From Hoylesella loescheii (GTDB taxonomy: Bacteria; Bacteroidota; Bacteroidia; Bacteroidales; Bacteroidaceae): 64,000 bases of DNA. The notes under the pieces were generated by a model. It was given only the letters and a program-made list of their open reading frames with translations. It did no database searches and was not told where the DNA came from. Within the stretch, counting starts at the first letter, position 1, and each line of letters starts with the position of its first letter. Positions 18,367-26,066 of the stretch are shown here, one piece after another. The DNA lies in NCBI GenBank assembly GCA_021531755.1, contig JADYUK010000012.1, forward strand, positions 1 to 64,000, given 5' to 3'. A program made the position numbers and the translations under genes.

Positions 18367-19488
18367 TTAATTCTGCTTATTTTCAGGCCATTTTATGACG
18401 GGTTTCCCGTCTTGACCGAAATCAATGGGGAGCCAGATATAACGTGCGTCGATGGGGTGTTTCGGCCTCCATATATCTGCCATGAAGATATGTTGTCCGT
18501 CGGGCATGGTGAGAATGTATGTGCTTTGTCCGCCGAATGTTTTCTTCGCATTTGGCCCTACGCATGGCGAGGGGTGCTGTGTCCATGGGCCGAAGATGGA
18601 GGGTGCGGAGAACATGCGTGCCTCGTTGGGGTCCCATCCCGTGCATCCCGATGTTATCATCCAGTATGTACCGTTGTGCTTGAATATGGCGGGCGCCTCG
18701 TTCTGTCCTCCTGGTGCGACACGTGTGTAGCGTCCTGTGTGCCATGTGTAGTCACTGTTCAGCTCGGCTATATGTATGGTGAGGTTCTCCTCTGACGAGA
18801 AGATATGGTATGCCTTCCCGTCGTCATCGACATAGAGAGTCATATCTCTCGACATCTGCCCTCCCTTGAGGTCGCGTTTCAGGAACAGTCCTTCCTTTAT
18901 TGCCTTGCGCCATGATGGTGTCCACCAGTCTCCTGCCTGCTTCTCGTCGAGGCTCTCGGCGTGCTTTATATCGTCTGCAGAGAACTCGACGGGCCATTTA
19001 TAGGCATTCACACGTCCAGAGCGCACGAAGCGGTATGGCCCCTCGGGGCGGTCGCTGACGGCCACAGCGGCGCGGGCGGCACGGTAGCCAAGGTCTTTCA
19101 GCTCGAGGTGGAACCACATGACGAACTTCCTCGTCGTGGGGTTGTAGATGACTTTCGGGCGCTCCATGATGCATCCGCGCTCTATCTCACTGCCCTTCTC
19201 GTCGCTGACGGCGAGTGCCACACCGCGGTTGCGCCAGCGCTTGAGGTCCTTCGACGAGTAGCATGTGATGCCCACAAGGGCTGAGCTTGTGGTCTCTGAC
19301 TTGTGCTCGCCAAACCAGTAGTATGTACCTTTATATAACAAGATGCCTCCACCGTGGGCATTGATATGCTTGCCGTCGGTGTCAGCGAAGATGCCTCCTG
19401 TCTGCACGATATCATCAGCCAGGATGCGTTGGGCCCCTGCTGTCATGCTGACAAAGAGAGCCGCCAGAGTAAGTATTTCTTTAAGCAT
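18367..19488 (-). CDS. Glycoside hydrolase family 43, subfamily-24-like exo-beta-1,3-galactosidase
   Basis: The 373-residue secreted protein (signal peptide to about residue 20) has a five-bladed propeller whose first blade reads INAHGGGILLYKGTYYWFG (42-60). An AHGGGI motif in place of the normal first-blade catalytic Asp is typical of GH43_24 exo-beta-1,3-galactanases, which lack the usual general base. Such enzymes cut the backbone of type II arabinogalactan from its end. The gene is first in the leftward PUL (then susC, susD, DUF2264, GH105). Exact subfamily assignment is from memory of the motif and needs a profile search. Confidence 0.8.
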   Translation of the reverse strand: MLKEILTLAALFVSMTAGAQRILADDIVQTGGIFADTDGKHINAHGGGILLYKGTYYWFGEHKSETTSSALVGITCYSSKDLKRWRNRGVALAVSDEKGSEIERGCIMERPKVIYNPTTRKFVMWFHLELKDLGYRAARAAVAVSDRPEGPYRFVRSGRVNAYKWPVEFSADDIKHAESLDEKQAGDWWTPSWRKAIKEGLFLKRDLKGGQMSRDMTLYVDDDGKAYHIFSSEENLTIHIAELNSDYTWHTGRYTRVAPGGQNEAPAIFKHNGTYWMITSGCTGWDPNEARMFSAPSIFGPWTQHPSPCVGPNAKKTFGGQSTYILTMPDGQHIFMADIWRPKHPIDARYIWLPIDFGQDGKPVIKWPENKQN

Positions 19489-19617
19489 AAACGTATATAG
19501 TTAATATAGGTGAAAGTCGGAGTTATTGTAACAGGCTGTCAGCTGATGTCCCGGATGGCCCGTATGTCCCGGATATCCGGGCTCTGATGAAGGAAGGACG
19601 ACATACTGTTCACAATG

Positions 19618-19625
19618 CAAAATTA
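19618..19625 (-). promoter_or_regulatory. GH43 (PUL) promoter -7 element
   Basis: TAATTTTG on the minus strand fits TAnnTTTG; transcription would begin near 19613, giving a leader of about 125 bases before the GH43 start. Confidence 0.5.
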
Positions 19626-19806
19626 TCCCATTTCACAGACACGGTGTATAACTAAAAGGTATTTGTTTGTAAGAAATGGGTAATTAGCCCGTAAATAATG
19701 TTACGTAATGGAGGTAAAGATGAGAAAAAATGATTCACAACGACATTATGAACGAATTTTTATGATGATATAACGAATATTTATAGCGGGTGGAATTTTT
19801 AATAAT

Positions 19807-19814
19807 TAAATTTG
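19807..19814 (+). promoter_or_regulatory. Rightward promoter -7 element in the PUL divergent region
   Basis: TAAATTTG matches TAnnTTTG, with an AT-rich upstream stretch but no clear -33 box. The start would be near 19819, 440 bases before the GH35 gene and about 190 bases before a strong terminator-like hairpin. Confidence 0.45.
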
Positions 19815-19818
19815 CAAC

Positions 19819-20008
19819 AGAAAAAAACAGGAGGGCACAATAGCCATGTCAAAGGCAAGCCGTCCTGAAACAGAAGACAAGAAAGGTTAGTTAGTTTAAT
19901 ATATAGTACCAACATGCATTAATTCTTTGCATACTCAAAAATTCTTCAGTAGGTATTACTTTTTAAGGTGAATGGACAGACAGGATACAATGTCTGTCCA
20001 TTTTCTGC
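19819..20008 (+). ncRNA. Candidate small RNA or leader transcript
   Basis: A promoter-like -7 element (19807-19814) and a terminator-like hairpin (19971-20002) delimit about 190 bases with no convincing gene. The only frame is a 14-codon one at 19843 or so (MSKASRPETEDKKG). The unit may be a small RNA, or a leader with an attenuator controlling the GH35 gene. This is an inference from signals alone. Confidence 0.3.
19971..20006 (+). terminator. Perfect 11-bp hairpin with T-run
   Basis: AATGGACAGAC (19971-19981) pairs perfectly with GTCTGTCCATT (19992-20002) around a 10-base loop, followed by TTTTCT counting the stem end. It lies before the GH35 gene, so it would end or attenuate rightward transcription. 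Confidence 0.6.
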
Positions 20009-20258
20009 GTTATAGGGGATAGGACAGACAGCGCCCGGCACGCGACAGCGAGAGAGCCAACAGACGGCCGGCACGCCACGCCGTGACCATCCACCGCCCA
20101 CAACCTCTGTTGAGAGAAGCGGGCAGGCGTGACATGACAGGAGCCTCTCCGCATACACATTAATATATATAGCCACCAGCCAGGACACGGGGAAAACCCC
20201 GTCGGACGGCTGAGTGGGAGAAACATACATACACGAATAAAAAAAACAAATATCATCT

Positions 20259-22571
20259 ATGAGACAGACAAAGACATTATTACTGGCATTAATGCTCGCT
20301 TTCATGCTTCCGCTATGCGCCTCCGCTGCACAGCAGGGCGGCACATTCACGGCAGGGAAGCAGACATTCCTCCTGAACGGCAAGCCTTTCACGGTGAAGG
20401 CGGCCGAGGTTCATTACCCACGCATCCCGCGCCCATACTGGGAGCACCGCATCAGGATGTGCAAGGCGCTCGGCATGAACACGCTCTGCATATACGTCTT
20501 CTGGAACATCCATGAGCCGCAGCGCGACGCCTTTGACTTCACTGGCAACAACGACGTGGCGGCATTCTGCCGTCTCGCCCAGAAGCATGGCATGTATGTC
20601 ATTGTGCGTCCCGGCCCATACGTCTGTGCCGAATGGGAGATGGGCGGCCTGCCATGGTGGCTCCTGAAGAAGAAGGACATCAGGCTGAGGGAGCAGGACC
20701 CCTATTTCATGGAGCGTGTCGGGAAGTTCGAGGAGAAGGTGGCTGAGCAGCTGGCACCTCTCTCCATACAGCATGGCGGCCCCATCATCATGGTCCAGGT
20801 GGAGAATGAGTACGGCTCATACGGCGAGGACAAGCCCTATGTATCGGCCATCCGCGACATGCTGAGGGCATCGTGGGGCAAGGAGATGACACTCTTCCAG
20901 TGTGACTGGGCCTCCAACTTCACCCGCAACGGGCTCGACGATTTGGTATGGACCATGAACTTCGGCACAGGCGCTAACATCGACGAGCAGTTCCGCCGCT
21001 TAGGCGAGCTGCGTCCCGACGCCCCGAAGATGTGCTCGGAATTCTGGAGCGGATGGTTCGACAAATGGGGTGCGCGCCACGAGACACGTCCTGCCGACGC
21101 CATGGTGGGCGGCATCGACGAGATGCTCTCGAAAGGTATCAGCTTCTCGCTCTATATGACTCACGGCGGCACATCATTCGGACACTGGGCCGGAGCGAAC
21201 TCTCCTGGCTACCAGCCCGATGTGACATCGTATGACTATGACGCGCCGATAAACGAGTATGGCCACGCTACAGAGAAGTACTGGCTGCTGAGGAAGACTC
21301 TCCAGAAATACTCTGACCGCAAGCTCCCCGCTGTCCCCAGCGCCCCTGCCAAGATTATCAGCGTGCCTGAGTTCAGCCTTGACGAGTATATGCCACTGCT
21401 TGTCGGCTCTGACACGATGGCCATGAGCGACAGCCCGCTGACATTCGAGGACATGGACATGGGATGGGGCACGATGCTCTACACAACCACCCTGCCTGCA
21501 ATACACGGGGGTGTGACGCTGACAGCCGATGTGCATGACTACGCCATCATTTACCTCGACGGCCGCCGCATAGGGACGATAGACCGCGTGAGGAACGAGC
21601 GCACAGTGGCTCTGCCCGACATAAGCGAGGGTACCCGCCTCGATATCGTCGTAGAGGGTATGGGGCGTATCAACTTCGGACGCGCCATAAAGGACTACAA
21701 GGGCATCATAGGCGATGTCACGATAGCATCCAACCGCGGACTGTGGACACCACGCCAGTGGACATGCTCGACAATCCCTGACAGCTACGAGACAGCCGTT
21801 GGAGCCCTCGCAAAGGGCTGCGGGAAGAATGTCCTCGACTCGAAGGCGGGATACTACCGCGGATATTTCAACCTCAGCCGCACAGGCGACACATTCATAA
21901 ACACAGAGGCTTTCCAGAAAGGCCAGGTGTATGTCAACGGCCACGCCATAGGACGATTCTGGAGCATAGGCCCACAGCAGACGCTTTATGTGCCGGGATG
22001 CTGGCTGAAGAAGGGCAGGAACGAGGTCATCGTGCTCGATGTGGTAGGCCCTAAGGGCAAACCGACCGCCTTCTGCCAGGACAAGCCGGAGATAGACAAG
22101 CTGAACCTGGAGAAGACCAACAAGCATAACAATCCGGGCGACCGCCCTGACCTGAACTCAGCAAAACCCGCCATTTCATCGACACTGAAGGACGGTAACG
22201 GATGGCAGCGCATAGACCTGCCTGCGGCTGCGAAGGGACGCTACATAGCCATTGAGGTGACGGCGAACCACGACGGCAAGCAGCCGACAGCCATAGCGGA
22301 GATATACGCGCGGAACGATAAGAACGTGCGTATAGACAGGAACGCATGGGTGGCACGCTACGCCGACAGCGAGCGCGGCAACAGCACCCTCGACAAGATG
22401 TTCGATCTCCAGGAGTCGACCTACTGGCAGACAGAGAACAGCGCTGCCCTGCCCCACCTCGTCGTCATAGACATGGGCACGGAGCAGACTGTGACAGCCA
22501 TAGAGTATCTGCCGCGTGCTGAGCAGGGCGCACCTCACAGCGCAAAGGATATACGCGTGTTTATATACTGA
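20259..22571 (+). CDS. Glycoside hydrolase family 35 beta-galactosidase, secreted
   Basis: The 770-residue enzyme has a signal peptide (cleaved near ASAAQ, residue 24). The GH35 barrel covers about 30-345, with acid/base Glu184 in VENEYGSYG and nucleophile Glu261 in CSEFWSGWF. Beta-sandwich domains follow, and the last about 130 residues look like a discoidin/CBM32-like module (VVIDMG, AIEYLPR). It removes terminal beta-galactose from galactans or side chains. It is divergent from the GH43-susCD operon and shares its 770-base intergenic region, so both are probably part of one PUL. A 22-bp tandem repeat begins inside its last codons. Confidence 0.95.
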   Translation: MRQTKTLLLALMLAFMLPLCASAAQQGGTFTAGKQTFLLNGKPFTVKAAEVHYPRIPRPYWEHRIRMCKALGMNTLCIYVFWNIHEPQRDAFDFTGNNDVAAFCRLAQKHGMYVIVRPGPYVCAEWEMGGLPWWLLKKKDIRLREQDPYFMERVGKFEEKVAEQLAPLSIQHGGPIIMVQVENEYGSYGEDKPYVSAIRDMLRASWGKEMTLFQCDWASNFTRNGLDDLVWTMNFGTGANIDEQFRRLGELRPDAPKMCSEFWSGWFDKWGARHETRPADAMVGGIDEMLSKGISFSLYMTHGGTSFGHWAGANSPGYQPDVTSYDYDAPINEYGHATEKYWLLRKTLQKYSDRKLPAVPSAPAKIISVPEFSLDEYMPLLVGSDTMAMSDSPLTFEDMDMGWGTMLYTTTLPAIHGGVTLTADVHDYAIIYLDGRRIGTIDRVRNERTVALPDISEGTRLDIVVEGMGRINFGRAIKDYKGIIGDVTIASNRGLWTPRQWTCSTIPDSYETAVGALAKGCGKNVLDSKAGYYRGYFNLSRTGDTFINTEAFQKGQVYVNGHAIGRFWSIGPQQTLYVPGCWLKKGRNEVIVLDVVGPKGKPTAFCQDKPEIDKLNLEKTNKHNNPGDRPDLNSAKPAISSTLKDGNGWQRIDLPAAAKGRYIAIEVTANHDGKQPTAIAEIYARNDKNVRIDRNAWVARYADSERGNSTLDKMFDLQESTYWQTENSAALPHLVVIDMGTEQTVTAIEYLPRAEQGAPHSAKDIRVFIY

Positions 22572-22628
22572 GCGGCCTGTCTGAATATACTGAACGTCCA
22601 GTCTGAATATACTGAGCGCCCTGTCTGA
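22563..22628 (+). repeat. Tandem repeat, 22-bp period, three copies, overlapping the GH35 stop codon
   Basis: Units 22563-22584, 22585-22606 and 22607-22628 all begin ATATACTGA and end CTGTCTGA/CAGTCTGA; units one and three differ at a single base. The first unit contains the last two codons and the TGA stop (22569-22571) of the GH35 gene. Confidence 0.92.
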
Positions 22629-22698
22629 GAAGTAAAGACAGACTGACAGAGGGGCATGCCGTGACAGATGGCAGCCTCAAGACAAAACAACGAGAGCT

Positions 22699-22743
22699 AC
22701 GGCCCGGAGACCGATGAAATGGCGGTTTTCGGGCCGTTTTTTT
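22699..22743 (+). terminator. Rho-independent-type terminator of GH35 gene
   Basis: ACGGCCCG (22699-22706) pairs with CGGGCCGT (22730-22737), followed by a run of seven T. It contains an inner ACCG...CGGT helix. It lies 128 bases after the GH35 stop. Confidence 0.8.
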
Positions 22744-22759
22744 GTTTATGATAGCGGCA

Positions 22760-23010
22760 AGGAGGGGGAATGTGGGCAGGGGAAAGAGAATCAAAGTCAG
22801 CTGGGAAGGAGGGACGCAAAGACGGGAAGGATGGATGGAAAAGGGAGAGAGGGGATGAACGAGTGGGTGGAGAGGAAGAGAAAAAGAGTAAGGCGGCGAT
22901 TGGATAAGAGAAAGTCGGGGATTGGAAAAGAGGGAGAAGAAGATTGGAAAAGAGGGAGAAAAGGCCAGACAACGTGCAGCTTACAGTCTGAAACAGGAAG
23001 GGACAATTTG
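22760..23010 (+). other. Polypurine tract
   Basis: The plus strand is almost only A and G for about 200 bases (roughly 22760-22965), far more one-sided than the rest of the window. Open frames across it translate to arginine/lysine/glutamate/glycine-rich text with no domain, so I do not call a gene. It contains the 22-bp tandem repeat at 22898-22963. Confidence 0.7.
22898..22963 (+). repeat. Tandem repeat, 22-bp period, three copies, polypurine
   Basis: Units begin GATTGGA at 22898, 22920 and 22942. Units two and three share the first 18 bases (GATTGGAAAAGAGGGAGA); unit one is more diverged. Confidence 0.9.
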
Positions 23011-23240
23011 CTTACAGTTTTGTTGTGTTATCAGCAAAAAGGCAGTAGGTACTGAATGAGCGTGTCATCCGTGTTGTTTGGGCGCGTCATGCAATAGCTC
23101 TTGCGGGCCCATCGGTAGGGGTTACGATATGTTACCGAAATACATAGATAGGAATGCAAGAGAGAAAGGATGAGAATATTCGACACCATCTTCAAAAACT
23201 TGAATATTGCCGAGGCGTGAAGGAGGAAGACGACACGTGT
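23011..23240. other. Gene-free stretch with degenerate 22-bp dimer
   Basis: No gene is seen. Segments 23049-23070 and 23071-23092 align at 15 of 22 bases (GCGTGTCAT versus GCGCGTCAT at the same unit position). The 16-mer at 23055-23070 (AATGAGCGTGTCATCC) recurs inverted at 60203-60218. Confidence 0.5.
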
Positions 23241-23242
23241 TA

Positions 23243-23320
23243 GCCCAAGCTTGGTCTCTCCTCTCGCTGCTCCATCCGTTTCTAACGGTCACACCAATCG
23301 AGGCTGTGGATATTGTCTTT
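23243..23320 (-). repeat. Dispersed repeat element copy, reverse orientation
   Basis: Contains TTTCTAACGGTC, a GAGGCTGTGGATA block and a CCAAGCTTGG palindrome-like core, matching the element at 983-1049 read backwards. The DnaA-box-like nonamer here has one mismatch (TGTGGATAT). Confidence 0.6.
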
Positions 23321-23384
23321 TATACTATGAAATGTTTTCAAGATAGACTGTGTAGCGAACTTTTGTCCCCAGCCGACAATAATC

Positions 23385-23443
23385 AAAAAAAACGCTCCCC
23401 CTCACACCGTATCGCCATTCAGCAACACGGCATGAGGGGGAGC
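23385..23443 (-). terminator. Terminator of the dut-TPR-DUF4292-EnvC-like operon
   Basis: GCTCCCCCTCA (23394-23404) pairs perfectly with TGAGGGGGAGC (23433-23443). On the minus strand the hairpin is followed by a run of eight T (plus strand A-run 23385-23392). It lies about 120 bases after the last gene of the operon. Confidence 0.85.
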
Positions 23444-23563
23444 ATCATATCTATACTATCAGCCGATGAAATGGGCTGTTTTTGCATATCTAGGGCTTAT
23501 ATCCGGAGCCTTGGGCACACATCCTGAGCCTTGAGCGCATATCCAGAGCCTTGGGACGGCATA

Positions 23564-25183
23564 TCACCGTCCGAGCCACGCCTCGGGATTGAGCTTCGCT
23601 TTGCCACGCCTCAGCTGGAACTGTAGGATATTGTCGCTGCCGACAGTGCCGAGACGCTGGCGTGTGGATACCTTCTGGCCACGCGCGACAGAGGCGCTTG
23701 AGAGGTTACAGTAGACCGATATATACTGTCCGTGGCGCACCATGACAAACCATTTGCCGCCGTAACCGTACACAGCGCTGACCTCACCGTCGTATATGGC
23801 GCGCGCCGCACATCCCGACGTTCCAAGGATATTTATACCCTTATTGTCGAGGTGTATGTTAGGGAGCCCCTCGACGGTGTACTGCCCGTAGTGGGAGACG
23901 ACCCTGTAGCTGCCTGTTATAGGCATAGGGAGGCGTCCCTTGTTCTGCTCGAATCCGCCAGAGAGCATACGGTCGCTGGCCGACATGCCAGTATTCTGCT
24001 CTGCCGCCTTCTTTGTCCTCTCCATCTCTCTCTCGGCTCTCCGCTTGTCCTCGTCTGCCTTCCGCTCAGCCGCTATGCGCTCAGCCTCAGCCTCGCGTGC
24101 CCTCTGCTCGGCACGTTCCTTCGCAGCCTTGTCACGTCTCGCTGCCAATGCTGCCGCTGCCTCGGCCTTCGCTTTCTCCTCGGCTGCCTTCGCCTCGGCC
24201 ACACGGCGTGCGTTCTCCTCAGCCCTGCGCTGTGCCTCGGCTTTCTTGCGTGCCAGCTCCTCGGCAGCCTTCTTTCGTGCTGCCTCGGCCGCCTCTGCCT
24301 TCCGCTTGGCCTCTGCCTCAGCCCTCTTCCTTATGCGTTCCACCTCACGCGCTATCTCCTCCTCAATCTTCTGGTTGAGAGCGGCGTCCTTCTTCTTCTG
24401 CTCGTCGAGCACGAGTTGTATTGTCTTCTGCTGCTTCTTGAGCTTCGTGACCATCTTCTGCTGCTCGGCCTGTTTTGTCTGTAGCTCCTCCTTGGCCTTC
24501 TGTCCCTTGTAGAGGAGATTGTTCTTCTCTCCCTTTACGGCTTTCAGCTGCTCCTGCTTCTCGGCTATCTGCACCTGTTTCTGCTTCACCTGCTCTCCCT
24601 GTGCCTTCTGGTAGGCGGCATACTCACGCAGGAACCTTGCGCGCCTGTACATCTGTCTTAGTGACGATGCGGAGAATATGAACATGAGCTGGTCCTGTAT
24701 GTTGCTATGGCGGTTCATGTAGCGCATGGCCTTGACGTATCGCTGCCGGCGCTGTTTCAGCTGCAGGTCGAGGGTAGCGAGCTGGCTCTCAAGGATGTCT
24801 ATATTGCCCTGTATGCCCTTTATGTCCCTGTTTATGCTGTCTATGGAGCGGCGGTGGGTCTCTATGTCGCCGCTGATGACCATGAGGTCATTGAGGCGTT
24901 TGGTGACATCGGCCTTGTTTCTTCTCAGCTGTGCCTCCTGCGCCTGTATCTTGCGGCGTATGTCGGCCCTCTGCTTCTGCAGGCCCTTTATGGAGGCGTT
25001 GGTGGGCTGGGAGGATTTCTTGGTGGTGCGGGTGGTCTTTTTCCTCGTCGTTGTCTGCTTCTTTGCCTTTGTCCTGCCCGTTGTCTTTGAGGCCACGGCC
25101 TTCTTCTGTGTGGTCTTCCGTGTCTGGGCTGGGATGCCTATGGATATCAGCACGACGAGGAGTATGGTCAGTATTCTACGCAT
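23564..25183 (-). CDS. EnvC-like murein hydrolase activator with coiled coil and degenerate LytM domain
   Basis: The 539-residue protein has a signal peptide (to about residue 20), a basic Thr/Lys/Arg-rich linker (21-60), a long coiled coil (about 65-400, very rich in K, A, E, R) and a C-terminal peptidase M23/LytM domain (about 430-539). The zinc-site pattern is damaged: the final HxH strand reads LQFQLRR and the first part reads NIHLDNKG, so catalytic zinc binding is unlikely. This is like E. coli EnvC, which is inactive itself and activates septal amidases. It is the last gene of the dut operon and is followed by a strong terminator. Role in daughter-cell separation is inferred. Confidence 0.88.
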   Translation of the reverse strand: MRRILTILLVVLISIGIPAQTRKTTQKKAVASKTTGRTKAKKQTTTRKKTTRTTKKSSQPTNASIKGLQKQRADIRRKIQAQEAQLRRNKADVTKRLNDLMVISGDIETHRRSIDSINRDIKGIQGNIDILESQLATLDLQLKQRRQRYVKAMRYMNRHSNIQDQLMFIFSASSLRQMYRRARFLREYAAYQKAQGEQVKQKQVQIAEKQEQLKAVKGEKNNLLYKGQKAKEELQTKQAEQQKMVTKLKKQQKTIQLVLDEQKKKDAALNQKIEEEIAREVERIRKRAEAEAKRKAEAAEAARKKAAEELARKKAEAQRRAEENARRVAEAKAAEEKAKAEAAAALAARRDKAAKERAEQRAREAEAERIAAERKADEDKRRAEREMERTKKAAEQNTGMSASDRMLSGGFEQNKGRLPMPITGSYRVVSHYGQYTVEGLPNIHLDNKGINILGTSGCAARAIYDGEVSAVYGYGGKWFVMVRHGQYISVYCNLSSASVARGQKVSTRQRLGTVGSDNILQFQLRRGKAKLNPEAWLGR

Positions 25184-25234
25184 TGGCTTTATCGTTCTTG
25201 TTCTTATGGATGGTCAGGGAGTCTGGTGGGGGTG

Positions 25235-25912
25235 TCATCTGCCGGCGAAGCTCATTAGCTTTGCCATGAGTGTCTGTGCCGGAACCTCCTTGTACGTTGA
25301 CTTCACTGTGGTGCGTGTGGCGAAGTCACGGCTTGTGTCAGGCTTGCCTATCTCTATCTTCACAGTGACGCGCTTCCCGTTGCGCATATTTGAGTTTATG
25401 AGGTCCTCTATGGCCTTGTCCATCGCGGTGTCGCTCTTCTTCTTGCCGTCGGCGGCGTAGAATTTGTCCCATGCCATGGTCTCTATGCTGCTGAAGGTGA
25501 TGTTGTTCTTCCTGAGGGCGTCCATATCGTCGTATCTGAGGCGGGTGTATTCCTTAGCCATACGGTTGACTATGAGTATGTCCTCGGGTGTGAACTCTAT
25601 TATGCCTACCTCTATGAATCCCATGAACGTGAGGTTAAGGCGCATCACCTCGTCGCGCTTCATGCTTATCTTGCCTCCGAGATGGTATGTGTCGCTGTTT
25701 ATCCCCACGGTCAGGTCGAGGTCAGAGACGAACTGCCGCGGACCGTCAGGGCGTGGTGTCTGTCCGGTCTGTGGCTTTGAGGTGGTCTGTCCGGCGGGTG
25801 TCACCGTGGAGGGTACAGACGTGGTTGTCTGCTCTGCCACTTTCTTCTGTGAGCCACAGGCTGCCAGCATGGCTGCTGCGGCTATGGCGATGGTTATTCT
25901 TCTGAGTGTCAT
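25235..25912 (-). CDS. DUF4292 family lipoprotein
   Basis: The 225-residue lipoprotein has a lipobox ending LAAC (Cys19) and a Thr/Pro-rich linker up to about residue 55. The rest matches DUF4292, a Bacteroidota family with a LolA/LolB-like half-barrel, whose members sit next to TPR and EnvC-like genes. A lipid or lipoprotein transport role has been suggested by fold only. Gap to the EnvC-like gene is 51 bases, to the upstream TPR gene 154 bases with hairpins. Role not established. Confidence 0.85.
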   Translation of the reverse strand: MTLRRITIAIAAAAMLAACGSQKKVAEQTTTSVPSTVTPAGQTTSKPQTGQTPRPDGPRQFVSDLDLTVGINSDTYHLGGKISMKRDEVMRLNLTFMGFIEVGIIEFTPEDILIVNRMAKEYTRLRYDDMDALRKNNITFSSIETMAWDKFYAADGKKKSDTAMDKAIEDLINSNMRNGKRVTVKIEIGKPDTSRDFATRTTVKSTYKEVPAQTLMAKLMSFAGR

Positions 25913-25988
25913 TATGCTTTGTTATACATTACCAGGTGGGTTCAACAAGAAACTCCCACCGTAAAGAGTTTATGGATTATGGGTTGAT

Positions 25989-26021
25989 AAAATATGCGCC
26001 TTTCCGTTTCTTTCCGGCGCA
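25989..26021 (-). terminator. Weak hairpin between TPR and DUF4292 genes
   Basis: TGCGCC (25995-26000) pairs with GGCGCA (26016-26021); on the minus strand it is followed by TATTTT. It may dampen read-through within the operon. A second pair of GGTGGG/CCCACC arms lies at about 25934-25960. Confidence 0.35.
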
Positions 26022-26066
26022 GCTGATTTATTGAACCCATCTGTATCATCTGGATGGAGCGGGGTG

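Noticed and set aside
21174..22127. Minus-strand 317-codon open frame
   Set aside because: Antisense of the GH35 gene, which has full catalytic motifs in the plus frame.
22714..23055. Plus-strand open frame across the polypurine tract
   Set aside because: Composition-driven Arg/Lys/Glu/Gly text with no homology pattern; explained by the tract itself.
24726..25460. Plus-strand 244-codon open frame, rich in Phe, Leu, Ser and Val
   Set aside because: Antisense of the EnvC-like and DUF4292 genes, whose Lys/Arg/Ala/Glu-rich coding strand leaves the opposite frame open; the sense genes have clear domains.
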